Source: Streptomyces bambusae (lineage in GTDB: Bacteria > Actinomycetota > Actinomycetes > Streptomycetales > Streptomycetaceae). From it: a DNA stretch of 64,000 bases. The stretch covers positions 122,989 through 186,988 of the forward strand of contig NZ_JAJAUZ010000008.1 of assembly GCF_020532645.1 (NCBI RefSeq), given 5' to 3'. This document shows positions 35,624 through 43,844 of the stretch, one piece after another. A program made the translations under genes and the position numbers. The notes below the pieces were generated by a model that saw nothing but the letters and a program-made list of their open reading frames with translations, made no database searches and was not told the DNA's origin. The first letter of the stretch is position 1, and every line of letters starts with the position of its first letter.

Positions 35624-35666
35624 GAGGGGCGGCCGGGCGGGTCCACGGACCCGGCGGCCGCCCCTC
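35624..35666 (+). terminator. Rho-independent terminator after the TerD-DUF475 operon
   Basis: The stem GAGGGGCGGCCG/CGGCCGCCCCTC, with a further inner helix GGGTCC/GGACCC, is followed by CGTTTTGG, a rare U-run for this genome. Confidence 0.88.
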
Positions 35667-35729
35667 CGTTTTGGCGTGTGCGGAAATTCCGCGCTTTTCC
35701 TTTGTTTTCGAATGTTATGGGGGGCTGGG

Positions 35730-36467
35730 GTGGGATTCTTCGACGGGTTACTGGGCGGCCGGGCGGCGCAGTTCCAGTCGGGCAGTGCATCGTCCAACGC
35801 GATCGAGCTGACCAAACGACATCCGACGGTCTCGCTCAGCAAACAGGGCGCGGCCACGGGAAACCTGCGGGTCAACCTGTCCTGGCGGATGCGGACCTCC
35901 GATTTCGGCGGCCGGTCCGCGCACAGCAGCCTGCTGCGGCACCCGTTCAAGATGTTCAAACCGGAGATCGTCCAGGCCCACACCCAGGGCATGGTCAACG
36001 TCGACCTCGACATCGGCTGCCTGTACGAGCTGACGGACGGCAGCCGGGGCGTGGTGCAGCCGCTGGGCAACTTCCTGGGCGACATCAACAGCCCGCCGTA
36101 CGTGAAGATCAGCGGCGACGACCGGTTCGGGGCGCCGTCCGGGGAGACGCTGTTCGTCAACCTCGACCACGCCGACAAGATCAAACGGCTGCTCGTGTTC
36201 GTCTACATCTACGACCAGACGCCGGCCTTCGACCGGACGCACGCCGTGGTCACCCTGTACCCGACCACCGGGCCGCGGATCGAGATCTCCCTCGACGAGC
36301 GGCACCCGCAGGCCCGCTCCTGCGCCGTGCTGCTGATGGAGAACGTCCGTGACGAGCTGACGGTCCGCCGCGAGGTGAAGTTCGTGTACGGCTTCCAGGC
36401 GGAGCTCGACCGGCTGTACGGCTGGGGGCTCCAGTGGGGGCGGGGCTACAAGGAGGGCAAGGGCTGA
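35730..36467 (+). CDS. TerA-like protein of the Ter stress system
   Basis: The 245-residue protein resembles the C-terminal part of TerA: VNVDLDIGCLYELTDG near residue 90, GVVQPLGNFLGDINSPPYVK and the downstream IKRLLVFVYIYD. This is a divergent TerD fold. The GTG start gives VGFFDGLLGGRAAQFQSG; an upstream in-frame ATG at 35676 would add 18 unlikely residues. Its position just after the TerD/DUF475 operon and before the metabolite operon indicates a shared stress role. It converges on a third TerD gene through a palindromic terminator. Confidence 0.85.
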   Translation: MGFFDGLLGGRAAQFQSGSASSNAIELTKRHPTVSLSKQGAATGNLRVNLSWRMRTSDFGGRSAHSSLLRHPFKMFKPEIVQAHTQGMVNVDLDIGCLYELTDGSRGVVQPLGNFLGDINSPPYVKISGDDRFGAPSGETLFVNLDHADKIKRLLVFVYIYDQTPAFDRTHAVVTLYPTTGPRIEISLDERHPQARSCAVLLMENVRDELTVRREVKFVYGFQAELDRLYGWGLQWGRGYKEGKG

Positions 36468-36470
36468 GGA

Positions 36471-36496
36471 CGGCCCCCGGCTGCAGCCGGGGGCCG
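36471..36496. terminator. Bidirectional terminator, 26-bp perfect palindrome
   Basis: The self-complementary sequence centred on CTGCAG with outer arms CGGCCCCCGG lies between the convergent TerA-like and TerD stops. Confidence 0.88.
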
Positions 36497-36531
36497 GGCG
36501 GGCCGGAGTCCGGGGGCAGCGCCCCGGGCGG

Positions 36532-37344
36532 TCAGGGCCGCAGGAACTGCGGGCCCTGCGGGGGCAGCCGGAAGGCCTGGTCGCCGCCGTGTGCCGGGCC
36601 GGGCACCGGGACCGGTACCGGAGGGCCGGCCGGGGGTGCAGGCGGGGTGGCCCCGACCGACTGCGGGTAGCCGTACGCGGGCTGCGCGGCCGGCGGGGCC
36701 TGTGTCTGCGGGGCCTGGGCCATCGCCTGGGTGGCGGCCGACTGCGTGGTCGGGGGAGTGGCGTGCCGGGTGGCTCCGGGGTCGGCCTGGTTCTCGTCCA
36801 CCGAGATGCCGTGGTCGGTCGCGAGACCGACCAGGCCGTCCGAGTAGCCCTCGCCGAGCGCCCGGAACTTCCAGCCCTCGCCGCGCCGGTACAGCTCGCC
36901 GCAGATCAGCGCGGTCTCCGCGCCGGTCTCGGGCCGCACGTCGAAGTAGGCCAGCGGCTCGGCGCCGCCCTCGACGGTGGCGTCGTACAGGAGGATCCGC
37001 AGGTCGCGGACCCGCTCGAAGGGGACGTCCTCCGCGGAGGCGACCACGAGCACCCGGTCCACGGCGGCGGGCACCGCGGCCAGGTCCGCCTGGATCGCGT
37101 CCGTGACGTCCTCGCCGAGCAGCTTCTTGCCGAGCCGCCACACCGAGCCGGAGGGGTGCCGGGGCTGGTTGTAGAAGACGAAGTCCTCGTCCGAGCGCAC
37201 ACGGCCGTCCCGGCCCAGGACCAGGGCCGAGGCGTCCACATCCGGGACCTCGGGGCCGGTGGTCCAGCGCAGCACCGCCCGGACCGCCGTCGGCGTCACG
37301 GGGATGTTGGAGCCCTTCTGCATCGCGTGCGTCATGCCCGTCAT
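36532..37344 (-). CDS. TerD-family protein with degenerate calcium site and Pro-rich tail
   Basis: The 270-residue protein has one TerD domain (about 8-180, with RDLRILLYDATVEGG and GWKFRALGEGYSDGLVG) and a C-terminal tail of about 80 residues rich in Pro, Ala and Gln. In the calcium site, DFDLDASAL is reduced to VPDVDASALV, and the acidic NLTGEG loop reads KKLLGEDVTDA, so metal binding is probably weakened. The ATG at 37344 has GGGAGGGCAGG just before it. It is divergent from the CitE-PRTase operon, so a regulatory link is likely. Confidence 0.88.
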   Translation of the reverse strand: MTGMTHAMQKGSNIPVTPTAVRAVLRWTTGPEVPDVDASALVLGRDGRVRSDEDFVFYNQPRHPSGSVWRLGKKLLGEDVTDAIQADLAAVPAAVDRVLVVASAEDVPFERVRDLRILLYDATVEGGAEPLAYFDVRPETGAETALICGELYRRGEGWKFRALGEGYSDGLVGLATDHGISVDENQADPGATRHATPPTTQSAATQAMAQAPQTQAPPAAQPAYGYPQSVGATPPAPPAGPPVPVPVPGPAHGGDQAFRLPPQGPQFLRP

Positions 37345-37493
37345 CCTGCCCTCCCGGAGCCGGGCGGGACAATGCGGCCCCCCTGCGACGGGCGTGCCGC
37401 GCCCGGCGGGGCCGTGCCGTGCCCCTTGTCCCCGCGACGGTGCGTGGGCATGGTGCAACAGGGTTACCCGAAATTCATGCGCTTGGGGAACTC

Positions 37494-37520
37494 TTGACAC
37501 TCATTCGTACGTACTATTAC
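37494..37520 (+). promoter_or_regulatory. Candidate promoter of the Ter metabolite operon
   Basis: TTGACA at 37494-37499 and TATTAC at 37515-37520 lie 43 bases before the CitE-like start, in the only AT-rich patch of the gap. The spacer of 15 is short for the main sigma factor, so the exact -10 is uncertain. The palindrome GTACGTAC lies between them. Confidence 0.5.
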
Positions 37521-37563
37521 CGGCCACGCCAGTCGGGCCACCGAGGCAGTACGGGGGAAGCAC

Positions 37564-38727
37564 ATGCGTCACTTCGGGCACATCTCGCCCGCGCTCCGCA
37601 AGGACCTCTTCCACCGGGAGCCGTGCGAATTCACCGCCGATTCCCCGGCGCGCATCCTCGCCGCGGCCCTCGGAGCCACCCTCTACAGCCCCGCCACCCG
37701 CCCGCACCTCGCCGACGACGTCCGCAAGCAGGCCGCCCGCGGGGTCGTGTCCATGGTGCTCTGCCTGGAGGATTCCATCGGCGATGCCGAAGTGGCCGGC
37801 GCCGAGGAGAACCTCGTCCGGCAGTTCGCCGACCTGGACGCGCGGGGCGGGGAGCTGCCGCTGCTGTTCATCCGGGTGCGGCAGCCGGAGCAGATCCCGG
37901 ATCTCGTCACCCGGCTCGGACCTGCCGTCCGCAGATTGGCCGGATTCGTCCTTCCGAAGTTCACGGCCGAGCGCGGAGAGGTCTTCCTCGACGCCGTCAC
38001 CCGGGCGGCCGAATCCTCGCGGCGCCGGCTCTTCGCGATGCCCGTCCTCGAATCGCCCGAGATCCTCCACCTGGAGACCCGGGCCGAGACGCTCGCCGCG
38101 ATCTCCCGTACGGTCAACCGGCACCGCGACCGGGTCCTCGCCCTCCGGCTCGGCGTCACCGACTTCTGCTCCGCGTACGGGCTGCGCCGCACGCCCGACA
38201 TGACGGCGTACGACGTCCAGATCGTCGCCGGGGTGATCGCGGACGTGGTCAACGTCCTCAGCCGGGCCGACGGCACCGGCTTCACCGTCACCGGACCGGT
38301 CTGGGAGTACTTCCGCCACCAGGAACGCCTCTTCAAGCCCCAGCTGCGGCGCAGCCCCTTCCTCGACGGCGAGGCGGAGGAACTGCGCACCGCGCTGATC
38401 GAGCACGACCTCGACGGACTGCTCCGCGAGATCGAACTCGACCGGGCCAACGGGCTGCTCGGCAAGACCTGCATCCACCCGGCGCACGTCACTCCCGTAC
38501 ACGCCCTGTCCGTGGTCTCCCACGAGGAGTACTGCGACGCGGAGGACATCCTGCGCCCCGAACGCGACGGCGGCGGGGTGATGCGGTCTGCTTATACGAA
38601 CAAGATGAACGAGGTGAAGCCGCACCGGGCCTGGGCGGAGCGCACGATGCTCCGCGCCGAGGTCTTCGGCGTGGCGAGGGAGCGGGTCGGCTTCGTCGAC
38701 CTGCTCACGGCCGGGCTCGCGGTCTGA
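37564..38727 (+). CDS. CitE-like HpcH/HpaI-fold lyase of the Ter biosynthetic operon
   Basis: The 387-residue protein has the aldolase/citrate-lyase beta barrel: TLYSPATRPHLADD near residue 40, the acidic VSMVLCLEDSIGDAEV near 63, ALRLGVTDFCSAYG near 195 and GKTCIHPAHVTPVHAL near 302. Family members split or form C-C bonds next to a CoA thioester or 2-oxoacid carbonyl using Mg2+. A CitE-like gene is a known member of the Ter-associated nucleoside-like metabolite pathway, which fits the next three genes. The ATG follows GGGGGAAGCAC. The stop is 34 bases before the fusion gene start. Confidence 0.88.
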   Translation: MRHFGHISPALRKDLFHREPCEFTADSPARILAAALGATLYSPATRPHLADDVRKQAARGVVSMVLCLEDSIGDAEVAGAEENLVRQFADLDARGGELPLLFIRVRQPEQIPDLVTRLGPAVRRLAGFVLPKFTAERGEVFLDAVTRAAESSRRRLFAMPVLESPEILHLETRAETLAAISRTVNRHRDRVLALRLGVTDFCSAYGLRRTPDMTAYDVQIVAGVIADVVNVLSRADGTGFTVTGPVWEYFRHQERLFKPQLRRSPFLDGEAEELRTALIEHDLDGLLREIELDRANGLLGKTCIHPAHVTPVHALSVVSHEEYCDAEDILRPERDGGGVMRSAYTNKMNEVKPHRAWAERTMLRAEVFGVARERVGFVDLLTAGLAV

Positions 38728-38761
38728 CCCGGTGACGACGAGACGAGGGAAAGCAGTCGAC

Positions 38762-41236
38762 GTGGTGTGGTCGGGAACCTGGGTCGCCGAACGGCTCGGC
38801 ATACGGCTCGAAGAGGACGGCGGCGCGGCCGGACCGGGCCTGCACGACCTGCTCGGGCTGGCACTGCGCCGCAACCCGAAGCGGGCGCACCTGCTCGTGT
38901 CGCAGGTGCTCGGCAAGCACGTGCCGCAGTCGCCCGAGACCGTCTACCGGGCCGGCCACGGCCTCGGCGTGCGGGTCCGCGCGCTGCTCGGCCCGCAGGA
39001 GGCCGCCCGCGCCCTGGTCCTCGGCTACGCCGAGACCGCGACCGGCCTCGGCCACTGCGTCGCCGACGGCCTGGGCGCCGCGCCCTACCTGCACTCCACC
39101 CGCCGGCCGGTCGCCGGCGTCGCCCGGGCCGGCGGCTTCGAGGAGGCGCACTCGCACGCCACGTCACACCTCCTGCTCCCCGCCGACCCGGCCCTGCTGG
39201 CCGGCTCCGGCCCGCTGGTCCTCGTCGACGACGAGTTCTCCACCGGCAACACCGTCCTCAACACCATCCGCGACCTGCACGCCCGCCACCCGCGCGACCG
39301 CTACGTGGTCGTCGCCCTGGTCGACATGCGGTCCCCCGCCGACCGCGACCGCCTGGACGCCTTCGCCGCCGGCCTCGGCGCCCGCATCGACCTCATCGCC
39401 CTGGCCACCGGCACCGTCACCCTCCCGGACGACGTCCTGGCCCAGGGCGCGGCCCTGGTGGAACGGCACGAAGCGGCGGCCGGCGCGACGGACGCCGGCG
39501 CCACCGGCGCCCCGGCGCCGTCCGGCCCCGTCCTGCGGGTCGGCCTCGGCTGGCCCGCCGGGGTGCCCGACGGAGGGCGCCACGGCTTCGGGACCGGGGA
39601 ACGGGAGGCCCTGGAGGGGGCGCTGCCCGGGATGGCCCGGCGGATCGCCGACGCGCTGGGGCCGCGGCCCGGACGGGTGCTCGTGCTCGGCAACGAAGAG
39701 CTGATGTACGCGCCGCTGCGGCTCGCCCGCGCGCTGGAGGCGGCCGGCGCGGCCGCCGAGGTCCGGTTCTCCACCACCACCCGCTCGCCCGTCCTCGCCG
39801 TGGACGACCCCGGCTACGCCATCCGCACCCGGCTCGTCTTCCCCGCCCACGACGACCCGGCCGACGGCCCCGGCGACCGGTACGCCTACAACATCGCCGG
39901 CGCCGGCTTCGACGCCGTCGTCGCGGTCGTCGACTCCGTCGGCGACACCCCCGCCCTGCACGCCCCCGACGGGCTCCTGGCCCGCCTCGCCCCGCACACC
40001 GGCCGGGTCCTGCTGGCCGTCGTACCGTCGCACACCCCCGCACCCCGACCCGACCGGCAGGAGCCGACGATGCCCCAGCCCTCCCACCCGTGGGACGGCC
40101 CGGCCCCCTTGCGCGGCCCGGAGTTCTCCTCGTACCCCGCCGCCGACGTCGGCTGGCTCCTCCAGGACCTCTCCGACACCGCGCTGGAGGCCCCCACCGA
40201 GGAGCGCGAGGAGGCCATCCAGTCCGGCGGCGCCCACTACGCCGAGTCGCTGCCCGTCGAGTACCAGCCGACCGCCGCCTACCAGCAGCTCTACCAGGCC
40301 GCCCTCGACGCCTCCGCGACCCGCCTCGCCCGCGCCGTCGGCGCCGTCACCGAGACCGTGCTCGCCGAGCGCTCACCGGCCCCGGTGCTCGTCTCGCTGG
40401 CCCGCGCCGGCACCCCCGTCGGCGTGCTGATGCGCCACTGGGCCGCGTACCGGCACGGCCTGGACCTGCCGCACTACGCCGTCTCCATCGTGCGCGGCCG
40501 CGGCATCGACCGCACCGCGCTGCGCTGGCTGGCCGCCCACCACGACCCCGCCGACGTCGTGTTCGTCGACGGCTGGACCGGCAAGGGCGCCATCACCCGC
40601 GAACTCGCCGCCGCCCTCGCCGACTTCCCCGGCTTCGACCCGGAGATCGTCGTCCTCGCCGACCCCGGCGGCTGCGTCTCCACGTACGGCACCCGCGAGG
40701 ACTTCCTCATCCCCTCCGCGTGCCTCAACTCCACCGTCTCCGGGCTCATATCGCGGACCGTGCTGCGCGCCGACCTGGTCGGCGCGGACGACTTCCACGG
40801 CGCGAAGTTCTACCGCGAACTGGCCCCCGCCGACGTCTCCACCGACTTCGTCGACACCGTCGCCGCCCGCTTCGGCGAGGTCGCCGACGCCGTGGCCGCC
40901 GACGTCAAGGAGCTGCTCGCCGCCGACCGCACCCCCACCTGGGAGGGCTGGGCGGCCGTCGAGCGGATCAGCGAGGAGTACGGCATCCACGACGTCAACC
41001 TCGTCAAGCCCGGCGTCGGCGAGACCACCCGCGTCCTGCTGCGCCGCGTCCCCTGGAAGATCCTCGCCCGCCGCGGCGCCGACGCCGACCTCGGCCACGT
41101 ACGCCTGCTCGCCGAACAGCGCGGCGTACCCGTCGAAGAGGTCGACGACCTCCCCTACTCCTGTGTCGGTCTCATCCACCCGCGCTACACACGAGGCGCC
41201 ACCGGCGCCGACGGAAAGGCAGTGGCCTCCCAGTGA
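38762..41236 (+). CDS. Fusion: PRTase-TRSP module joined to StiP/PRTase-PELOTA module
   Basis: The 824-residue protein contains two modules that in most Ter operons are separate proteins. Module 1 is a phosphoribosyltransferase (PRPP loop LVLVDDEFSTGNT near 153-165) followed by a TRSP domain (about 265-425, with YAYNIAGAGFDAVVAVVDS). Module 2 is a second PRTase-like domain of the StiP type (VVFVDGWTGKGAITREL near 599-615) with a C-terminal PELOTA-like RNA-binding domain (about 735-815). An internal ATG at 40070 with AGGAG six bases upstream marks the old gene junction, but no stop separates the halves. The GTG at 38762 is preferred (GAGGGAAA upstream); 38732 is an alternative. It probably makes a nucleotide-like product. 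Confidence 0.87.
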   Translation: MVWSGTWVAERLGIRLEEDGGAAGPGLHDLLGLALRRNPKRAHLLVSQVLGKHVPQSPETVYRAGHGLGVRVRALLGPQEAARALVLGYAETATGLGHCVADGLGAAPYLHSTRRPVAGVARAGGFEEAHSHATSHLLLPADPALLAGSGPLVLVDDEFSTGNTVLNTIRDLHARHPRDRYVVVALVDMRSPADRDRLDAFAAGLGARIDLIALATGTVTLPDDVLAQGAALVERHEAAAGATDAGATGAPAPSGPVLRVGLGWPAGVPDGGRHGFGTGEREALEGALPGMARRIADALGPRPGRVLVLGNEELMYAPLRLARALEAAGAAAEVRFSTTTRSPVLAVDDPGYAIRTRLVFPAHDDPADGPGDRYAYNIAGAGFDAVVAVVDSVGDTPALHAPDGLLARLAPHTGRVLLAVVPSHTPAPRPDRQEPTMPQPSHPWDGPAPLRGPEFSSYPAADVGWLLQDLSDTALEAPTEEREEAIQSGGAHYAESLPVEYQPTAAYQQLYQAALDASATRLARAVGAVTETVLAERSPAPVLVSLARAGTPVGVLMRHWAAYRHGLDLPHYAVSIVRGRGIDRTALRWLAAHHDPADVVFVDGWTGKGAITRELAAALADFPGFDPEIVVLADPGGCVSTYGTREDFLIPSACLNSTVSGLISRTVLRADLVGADDFHGAKFYRELAPADVSTDFVDTVAARFGEVADAVAADVKELLAADRTPTWEGWAAVERISEEYGIHDVNLVKPGVGETTRVLLRRVPWKILARRGADADLGHVRLLAEQRGVPVEEVDDLPYSCVGLIHPRYTRGATGADGKAVASQ

Positions 41237-42066
41237 CCGTGCTGATCGCAAGCGACCTCGACCGTACGCTCATCTACTCCACGGCGGCCCTCGGGCTGAC
41301 CATGCCCGACGCGCAGGCCCCCCGGCTGCTGTGCGTCGAGGTACACGAGAGCAAGCCGCTGTCCTACATGACCGAGACGGCGGCCGGGCTGCTCGCGGCG
41401 CTCACCGAGGACCCCGGCGTGGTCTTCGTCCCCACCACCACCCGCACCCGCAAGCAGTACCAGCGGATCCGCTTCCCCGGCCGCCCGGCCCCGTACGCGA
41501 TCTGCGCGAACGGCGGCCAGCTGCTCGTCGACGGCGTGCCCGACCGCGACTGGCGCCGGCAGGTCGCCGCCCGGCTCGCCGCCGAGTGCGCCCCGCTGGA
41601 CGAGGTACGGGCGCACCTGACCGCGGCCGCCGATCCGGCCTGGCTGCGCAAGGAGCGGGTCGCGGAGGACCTGTTCGCCTACCTGGTCGTCGAACGGCAG
41701 CTGCTCCCCGCGGACTGGGTGAAGGAGCTGAGCGCGTGGGCGGAGGCCCGCGGCTGGACGGTCTCCCTCCAGGGCCGAAAGATTTACGCCGTTCCGCGCC
41801 CGCTGACGAAGAGCGCCGCCATGCACGAGGTGGCCCGCCGCACCGGTGCCGTCCGCACCTTCGCCGCCGGCGACTCGCTGCTCGACGCGGACCTGCTGAC
41901 CGCCGCCGACCAGGCCTGGCGGCCCGGCCACGGCGAACTCGCCGACAGCCGCTGGACGGCGCCCGGCGTCACCGCCCTCACCGAGGCGGGCGTGCTGGCC
42001 GGAGAGGAAATCGTCCGCCAGTTCGGCCGTGCCGCGCGCGGAACGGACGTCCCCTCGGCAGACTGA
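41233..42066 (+). CDS. HAD-family phosphatase of the Ter biosynthetic operon
   Basis: The 277-residue protein has HAD motif I LIASDLDRTLIYS near residue 8, a threonine-rich motif II VFVPTTTRTRKQYQ near 66, and motifs III/IV around RPLTKSAAMHEV and TFAAGDSLLDADLL near 216. The cap resembles Cof-type phosphatases. It would dephosphorylate the phosphoribosyl product of the preceding PRTases, giving a nucleoside-like compound. The GTG start overlaps the fusion gene stop (GTGA at 41233-41236), so translation is coupled. Confidence 0.9.
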   Translation: MTVLIASDLDRTLIYSTAALGLTMPDAQAPRLLCVEVHESKPLSYMTETAAGLLAALTEDPGVVFVPTTTRTRKQYQRIRFPGRPAPYAICANGGQLLVDGVPDRDWRRQVAARLAAECAPLDEVRAHLTAAADPAWLRKERVAEDLFAYLVVERQLLPADWVKELSAWAEARGWTVSLQGRKIYAVPRPLTKSAAMHEVARRTGAVRTFAAGDSLLDADLLTAADQAWRPGHGELADSRWTAPGVTALTEAGVLAGEEIVRQFGRAARGTDVPSAD

Positions 42067-42070
42067 GCCC

Positions 42071-42730
42071 ATGACCAAGGGCAATTCCACGAAGATCACC
42101 GACGAGCTCTACGCGTACATGCTCGCGCACAACCCCCCGCTGGACGAGATCCAGCGGGGGCTCGTCGCCACCACCTACGAGAAGTTCCCGGACTCGGCCG
42201 GCATGCAGTCCGCCGAGGAACAGGGCCCGCTGCTCGCCTTCCTCGTCGGCCTGACCGGCGCCCGCACGATCGTGGAAATCGGCACCTTCACCGGCTTCTC
42301 CACCCTCGCCATGGCCCGCGCCCTGCCCGCCGACGGCACCCTGATCGCCTGCGACGTCTCCGAGGAATGGACCGCGTACGGGCGCGAGGCCTGGGCGGCG
42401 GCGGGCGTCGCCGACCGCATCGACCTGCGCATCGCGCCTGCCCTGGACACCCTGCGGGCCCTGCCGGCCGAGCCGCACATCGACATGGCGTACATCGACG
42501 CGGACAAGCAGAACCAGATCCTCTACTGGGAGGAACTCGTTCCGCGCATGCGCCCGCGCGGCCTGATCGTCACCGACAACACGCTCTTCCACGGCAGCGT
42601 CCTCGACGCGGACCCGTCCGAGTCGGCGGCCGGCGTCCAGGCCTTCAACAAGCACGTGCAGGCCGACCCGCGCATGGAGAGCGTCCTGACCGTGATCTCC
42701 GACGGCCTCACCCTCTCCCGCAAGCGCTGA
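42071..42730 (+). CDS. O-methyltransferase (CCoAOMT type) at the end of the Ter operon
   Basis: The 219-residue protein is a cation-dependent O-methyltransferase: SAM motif IVEIGTFTGFSTLAMA near residue 71, the metal-site region MAYIDADKQNQ near 140 and LIVTDNTLFHGSV near 169. It starts four bases after the HAD stop, so it is in the same transcription unit and may methylate the pathway product. Relatives act on catechols. A strong hairpin terminator follows. Confidence 0.92.
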   Translation: MTKGNSTKITDELYAYMLAHNPPLDEIQRGLVATTYEKFPDSAGMQSAEEQGPLLAFLVGLTGARTIVEIGTFTGFSTLAMARALPADGTLIACDVSEEWTAYGREAWAAAGVADRIDLRIAPALDTLRALPAEPHIDMAYIDADKQNQILYWEELVPRMRPRGLIVTDNTLFHGSVLDADPSESAAGVQAFNKHVQADPRMESVLTVISDGLTLSRKR

Positions 42731-42735
42731 CCGGC

Positions 42736-42779
42736 ACCGCGCGCCGGGCCGGGGGCGCTCCCCGGCCCGGCACGCGGTG
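42736..42779. terminator. Bidirectional hairpin terminator
   Basis: The 11-bp stem CCGGGCCGGGG/CCCCGGCCCGG closes the loop GCGCT, and outer ACCGCG/CGCGGT segments can extend it. It lies between the convergent O-methyltransferase and FmdB genes. Confidence 0.85.
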
Positions 42780-42788
42780 TGACAGGGG

Positions 42789-42992
42789 TCAGCAGCAGCC
42801 GCCGCCTCCGCAGCACCCGCCGCCCGACGGCGCCGGAGCCGCCGCGGTCCCGCCGACGGCCACCGCCGACAACAGCTTCACCGTGTCGTCGTGCCCGGCC
42901 GGGCACGAGGCCGGAGCCCCGGACTCCGCCATGGGCCGATTCATCTCAAACGTCTCGCCGCAGGTCCGGCACCGGTACTCGTATCGAGGCAT
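42789..42992 (-). CDS. FmdB-type zinc-ribbon protein with Cys/Gly-rich tail
   Basis: The 67-residue protein begins MPRYEYRCRTCGETFEMNRPM and continues with CPAGHDDTVKLLS, the four-ligand ribbon of the FmdB regulatory family. It ends in GGGCCGGGGCC, a cysteine-rich tail with four extra Cys in two pairs that could bind another metal. TAGCCT lies six bases before the ATG, predicting a leaderless transcript. Function unknown; the family is thought to bind nucleic acid. Confidence 0.87.
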   Translation of the reverse strand: MPRYEYRCRTCGETFEMNRPMAESGAPASCPAGHDDTVKLLSAVAVGGTAAAPAPSGGGCCGGGGCC

Positions 42993-43035
42993 GCCCCCAG
43001 GCTAAGCGGCCGGACGGGGCGGCGGGAAGCCGCGC

Positions 43036-43752
43036 TCAGTGCGAGACCGCCGGGCGGGGGCGGGCCGGGGGGCGGGACTCGCGGGCGGCCTGTTCCGGGT
43101 TGCGGGCCCGCCAGTAGGGGTTGTCGTGGGGGAGGGCGCTGCCCACGCGGCCGTACATGCCGAACCACATGAGCATGACGCCGACGACGAAGCTGAACAG
43201 GACGTTCTGGATGCGGAAGGCCAGGAAGTTGAGGCCGGTGTCCAGGAGGGCCAGGTTGACGAAGCCGCTCGCGATGAACAGCAGGCCCAGGGCGATGTTG
43301 AGGGTCGATGCGAAGGTGCCGCCGACGACCATGCCGCCGAACAGCAGCAGGCCGACGCAGATCGACAGGACGCTCAGCGCGCCGTTGGTGTTGAGGCCGA
43401 GGACGGTGTCGCCGCCGGTGTCGAAGAAGCCGATGTTGTCCGTCAGGCCGAGGATGCCGAAGACCAGGAGCAGCAGCCCCATCACGCCGGCGCCGACCCG
43501 GTAGACCTTGCTCAGCTTGTGGTCGGTGGGCAGGTGCTCGTCGAGCGTGGCGTTCACCGGGTGCACCACGCGGTCCACCAGGTGCCGGACCGGACCCGTC
43601 TCCTCCACGGGCGGCGGCCCGTACGGCTCGTGCGGCATGTAGGGCGCGTAGTGCTCGTGGGGCTCGGTGCACCCGTACGCGGCGTGCGGCGCGTAGCCGG
43701 ACGCCGGGGGTGCCTGGGGCTCGCGGGCCTTCCGGAATGTGTGGGCAGCCAT
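43036..43752 (-). CDS. DUF4383 membrane protein
   Basis: The 238-residue protein has an N-terminal cytoplasmic stretch rich in His, Tyr and Pro (EPHEHYAPYMPHEPYG), then about four membrane helices from residue 90 to 215 with typical DUF4383 content (VGAGVMGLLLLVFGILGLTD). A short charged tail ends PRPAVSH. The ATG follows GAGGAGGGCGCC. The family is common and uncharacterised in actinobacteria; the His-rich N-terminus could bind metal. Confidence 0.86.
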   Translation of the reverse strand: MAAHTFRKAREPQAPPASGYAPHAAYGCTEPHEHYAPYMPHEPYGPPPVEETGPVRHLVDRVVHPVNATLDEHLPTDHKLSKVYRVGAGVMGLLLLVFGILGLTDNIGFFDTGGDTVLGLNTNGALSVLSICVGLLLFGGMVVGGTFASTLNIALGLLFIASGFVNLALLDTGLNFLAFRIQNVLFSFVVGVMLMWFGMYGRVGSALPHDNPYWRARNPEQAARESRPPARPRPAVSH

Positions 43753-43844
43753 GGCGCCCTCCTCTGCTCCGTTCCCTGCACCTCCCAGCATCCGCCGGTG
43801 GCGGTACGGGGACAACTCCGGGAGCGCCCAGCCCCGCCGTCGGC

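Noticed and set aside
38767..42066. A frame of 1099 codons apparently fusing PRTase and HAD regions
   Set aside because: The part before 41233 is Arg/Pro-rich shadow sequence. The HAD gene starts at the GTG that overlaps the stop of the fusion gene.
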